7,385 nucleotides of DNA from the NCBI GenBank assembly GCA_021823045.1, contig JAKAPB010000061.1, forward strand, positions 1 to 7,385, given 5' to 3'. Origin of the DNA: Actinomycetes bacterium. Its GTDB lineage: Bacteria; Actinomycetota; Acidimicrobiia; Acidimicrobiales; Acidimicrobiaceae. Shown piece by piece: positions 6,449-7,385 of the stretch; position 1 is the first letter of the stretch; the number at the start of each line of letters is the position of its first letter. The position numbers were made by a program, and so were the translations under genes. The notes beneath the pieces are model-generated. The model did not search any database. It was given only the letters and a program-made list of their open reading frames with translations, and had not been told where the DNA came from.

Positions 6449-6643
6449 ATGACCACAGACCAGATAACAAAGATTCGTCACATGGAGGGCCATCTGGTCC
6501 TTGTAACCACGGATGAAAATACTATTGAAGCCCTACTCATCTCGGCTTGTCGGGGAGCAAGGAGAACGCTCTGGCTCCAGAAAGATGAAGGAGACTCCTT
6601 TTTGCCATTAGCCCGAGTTCGCTCAGTATCAGAAAAAAACTGA
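6449..6643 (+). CDS. Small hypothetical protein, 64 residues
   Basis: I do not recognise this protein. It begins at ATG 6449 behind a consensus AAGGAGG site, the main reason to accept it as a real gene. After a short polar N-terminus (MTTDQITKIRHMEG) the sequence alternates hydrophobic and polar residues in probable beta strands: HLVLVTT, EALLISA, RTLWLQK and FLPLARVRSV. Gly, Asp and Asn turns lie between them. This pattern would suit a small all-beta fold such as an SH3- or Sm-like barrel, but that is inference. There is no signal peptide, membrane segment or metal-binding cysteine cluster (one Cys only). It is divergent from glnB across a 531-bp region and convergent with the downstream hydrolase gene, so it appears to be transcribed alone. 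A wrong call remains possible given the size. Confidence 0.65.
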   Translation: MTTDQITKIRHMEGHLVLVTTDENTIEALLISACRGARRTLWLQKDEGDSFLPLARVRSVSEKN

Positions 6644-6649
6644 CCCTAC

Positions 6650-6668
6650 CCGACCACATATATGTCGG
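6650..6668 (+). terminator. Weak hairpin just after the small gene
   Basis: CCGAC (6650-6654) and GTCGG (6664-6668) can pair around a nine-base A/T-rich loop, starting six bases after the stop codon. No T-tract follows, so a terminator role is only a possibility suggested by position. Confidence 0.2.
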
Positions 6669-6721
6669 AGCGAATGCTCACTAGGTCGCACTTGGGGTTC
6701 GCATCAGCGGAGCAGTATCGC

Positions 6722-6753
6722 CTAGCCCCAATTCGTCGTGTCAACTGGGCTAG
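6722..6753. terminator. Inverted repeat overlapping the 3' end of the hydrolase gene
   Basis: CTAGCCC (6722-6728) and GGGCTAG (6747-6753) form a perfect seven-pair inverted repeat with an 18-base spacer, covering the stop codon of the minus-strand hydrolase gene (6750-6752). It lies between convergent genes, so a transcript-end hairpin is plausible, but the loop is long and there is no T-tract. Confidence 0.25.
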
Positions 6754-7385
6754 CGGACTAAATTCACAAGCTCTCCAACGCCTTCAACCGTTGTCACGAG
6801 CCTTTGACCACTCTTCAGAAAGACTTTCGGTACCCTGCCGGCGCCAACACCGGAGGGTGTGCCGGTCGATATTAGGTCACCTGGCGAAAGTGTGATGATC
6901 GACGAGATGTAGGAGATCACCTCTGGGATTGAAAAGATCAACCTCGAAGTTCTCGAGTCCTGCATCACCTCTCCGTCGATCGTCGTCGTAATACGAAGAT
7001 CACGTGCAAAATCAACCTCTCCGGGGGTAACTAGCTCTGGTCCAACAGGCGTCGTCCCTTCGAATATCTTCCCCTGCATAAACTGCGTCGTCCTATTCTG
7101 GAAATCACGCATTGACACGTCGTTGACGACAACAAACCCAGCAATATGATCGTTAGCCTCGCTTTCGCTCACATTTCGGGTCTCATCTTTGATTACGACA
7201 CCCAGTTCCGCTTCCCAGTCCACGGCCTGAGAAACAGCTGGAAGAACCAGGTCATCGTTTGCGCCCATCAATGTCTGGGCAAACTTACAGAATAAGGTCG
7301 GATATCCGGCGTCTGTTCTGCCCATCTCCGCGATGTGCTCCCGGTAGTTAAGCCCCAGGCAGAAGATCTTCCTGGGTTCCAAGAT
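6750..7385 (-). CDS. Fumarylacetoacetate hydrolase (FAH) family enzyme, 5' end beyond the window
   Basis: FAH-family enzymes are metal-dependent and cleave or decarboxylate acyl-pyruvate-type compounds, often at the end of aromatic-ring breakdown. The exact substrate cannot be told here. The catalytic domain is nearly complete. In numbering from TTG 7382, IFCLGLNYREHIAEMG is at 6-21, the metal ligands are Glu57 and Glu59 (DWEAELGVVI) and Asp88 (NDVSMRD), Lys105 lies in MQGKIFEG, and TGTPSGVG is at 173-180. The RDFQNRTTQFMQGK stretch resembles a subgroup common in actinobacteria, annotated variously as acylpyruvase or hydroxyheptadienedioate isomerase. TTG 7382 is probably not the true start: the frame stays open to the window edge, and relatives usually carry 50-80 more N-terminal residues before the LNYREH motif. 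No neighbouring catabolic gene is visible. The call is secure at family level only. Confidence 0.92.
   Translation of the reverse strand: MLEPRKIFCLGLNYREHIAEMGRTDAGYPTLFCKFAQTLMGANDDLVLPAVSQAVDWEAELGVVIKDETRNVSESEANDHIAGFVVVNDVSMRDFQNRTTQFMQGKIFEGTTPVGPELVTPGEVDFARDLRITTTIDGEVMQDSRTSRLIFSIPEVISYISSIITLSPGDLISTGTPSGVGAGRVPKVFLKSGQRLVTTVEGVGELVNLVR

Noticed and set aside
6310..6516. 68-codon plus-strand frame overlapping the small gene
   Set aside because: It has no ribosome site and overlaps the better supported frame at 6449, which has a consensus site. Its translation is low-complexity and unlike a protein family.

Overview
The window reads as chromosomal DNA of an actinobacterium with intermediate G+C, judged roughly by eye. 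The GlnD homologue has an actinobacterial look, as does the large SEC-C motif protein. The actinobacterial assignment is an inference from protein resemblance. A lineage such as Acidimicrobiia would fit the moderate G+C but is only a guess.

Layout. Positions 1-845 (minus strand) hold the remains of an IS21-family insertion sequence: the first 69 codons of istB, running off the left edge, and a C-terminal fragment of the istA transposase that lacks its catalytic part. The istA fragment stops at about 845-872, exactly where a plus-strand gene for a 742-residue SEC-C motif protein begins (863-3091). That gene's Shine-Dalgarno sequence, and possibly its promoter, lie in or at the edge of the transposase remnant. 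A 100-bp convergent gap follows. Next comes the nitrogen-signalling pair on the minus strand: glnB (PII protein, 5579-5917) followed by glnD (PII uridylyl/adenylyl-transferase and removing enzyme, 3192-5492). Upstream of glnB is an unusually long divergent non-coding region of about 530 bp. On the far side of it is a small plus-strand gene for a 64-residue protein of unknown function (6449-6643). The right end carries a fumarylacetoacetate hydrolase family enzyme on the minus strand whose N-terminus lies beyond the window.

How the genes work together. Only glnB and glnD have a clear functional link: GlnD covalently modifies Tyr51 in the T-loop of the PII protein and removes the modification according to nitrogen status. 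Both partners keep their key residues. The ammonium transporter amtB, which usually precedes this pair in actinobacteria, is absent from the window.

The most interesting part is the 530-bp region upstream of glnB. On the glnB strand it contains two tandem hairpins, each followed after exactly three bases by the same TTTTGC tail. Just upstream of them are a 15-bp perfect palindrome and a 42-codon reading frame preceded by AGGAGG at a long spacing. This could be a leader or attenuation region, or a set of terminators and operators. It is a hypothesis built from sequence pattern only. No clearly new multi-gene system is visible. No tRNA, rRNA or CRISPR array was recognised.
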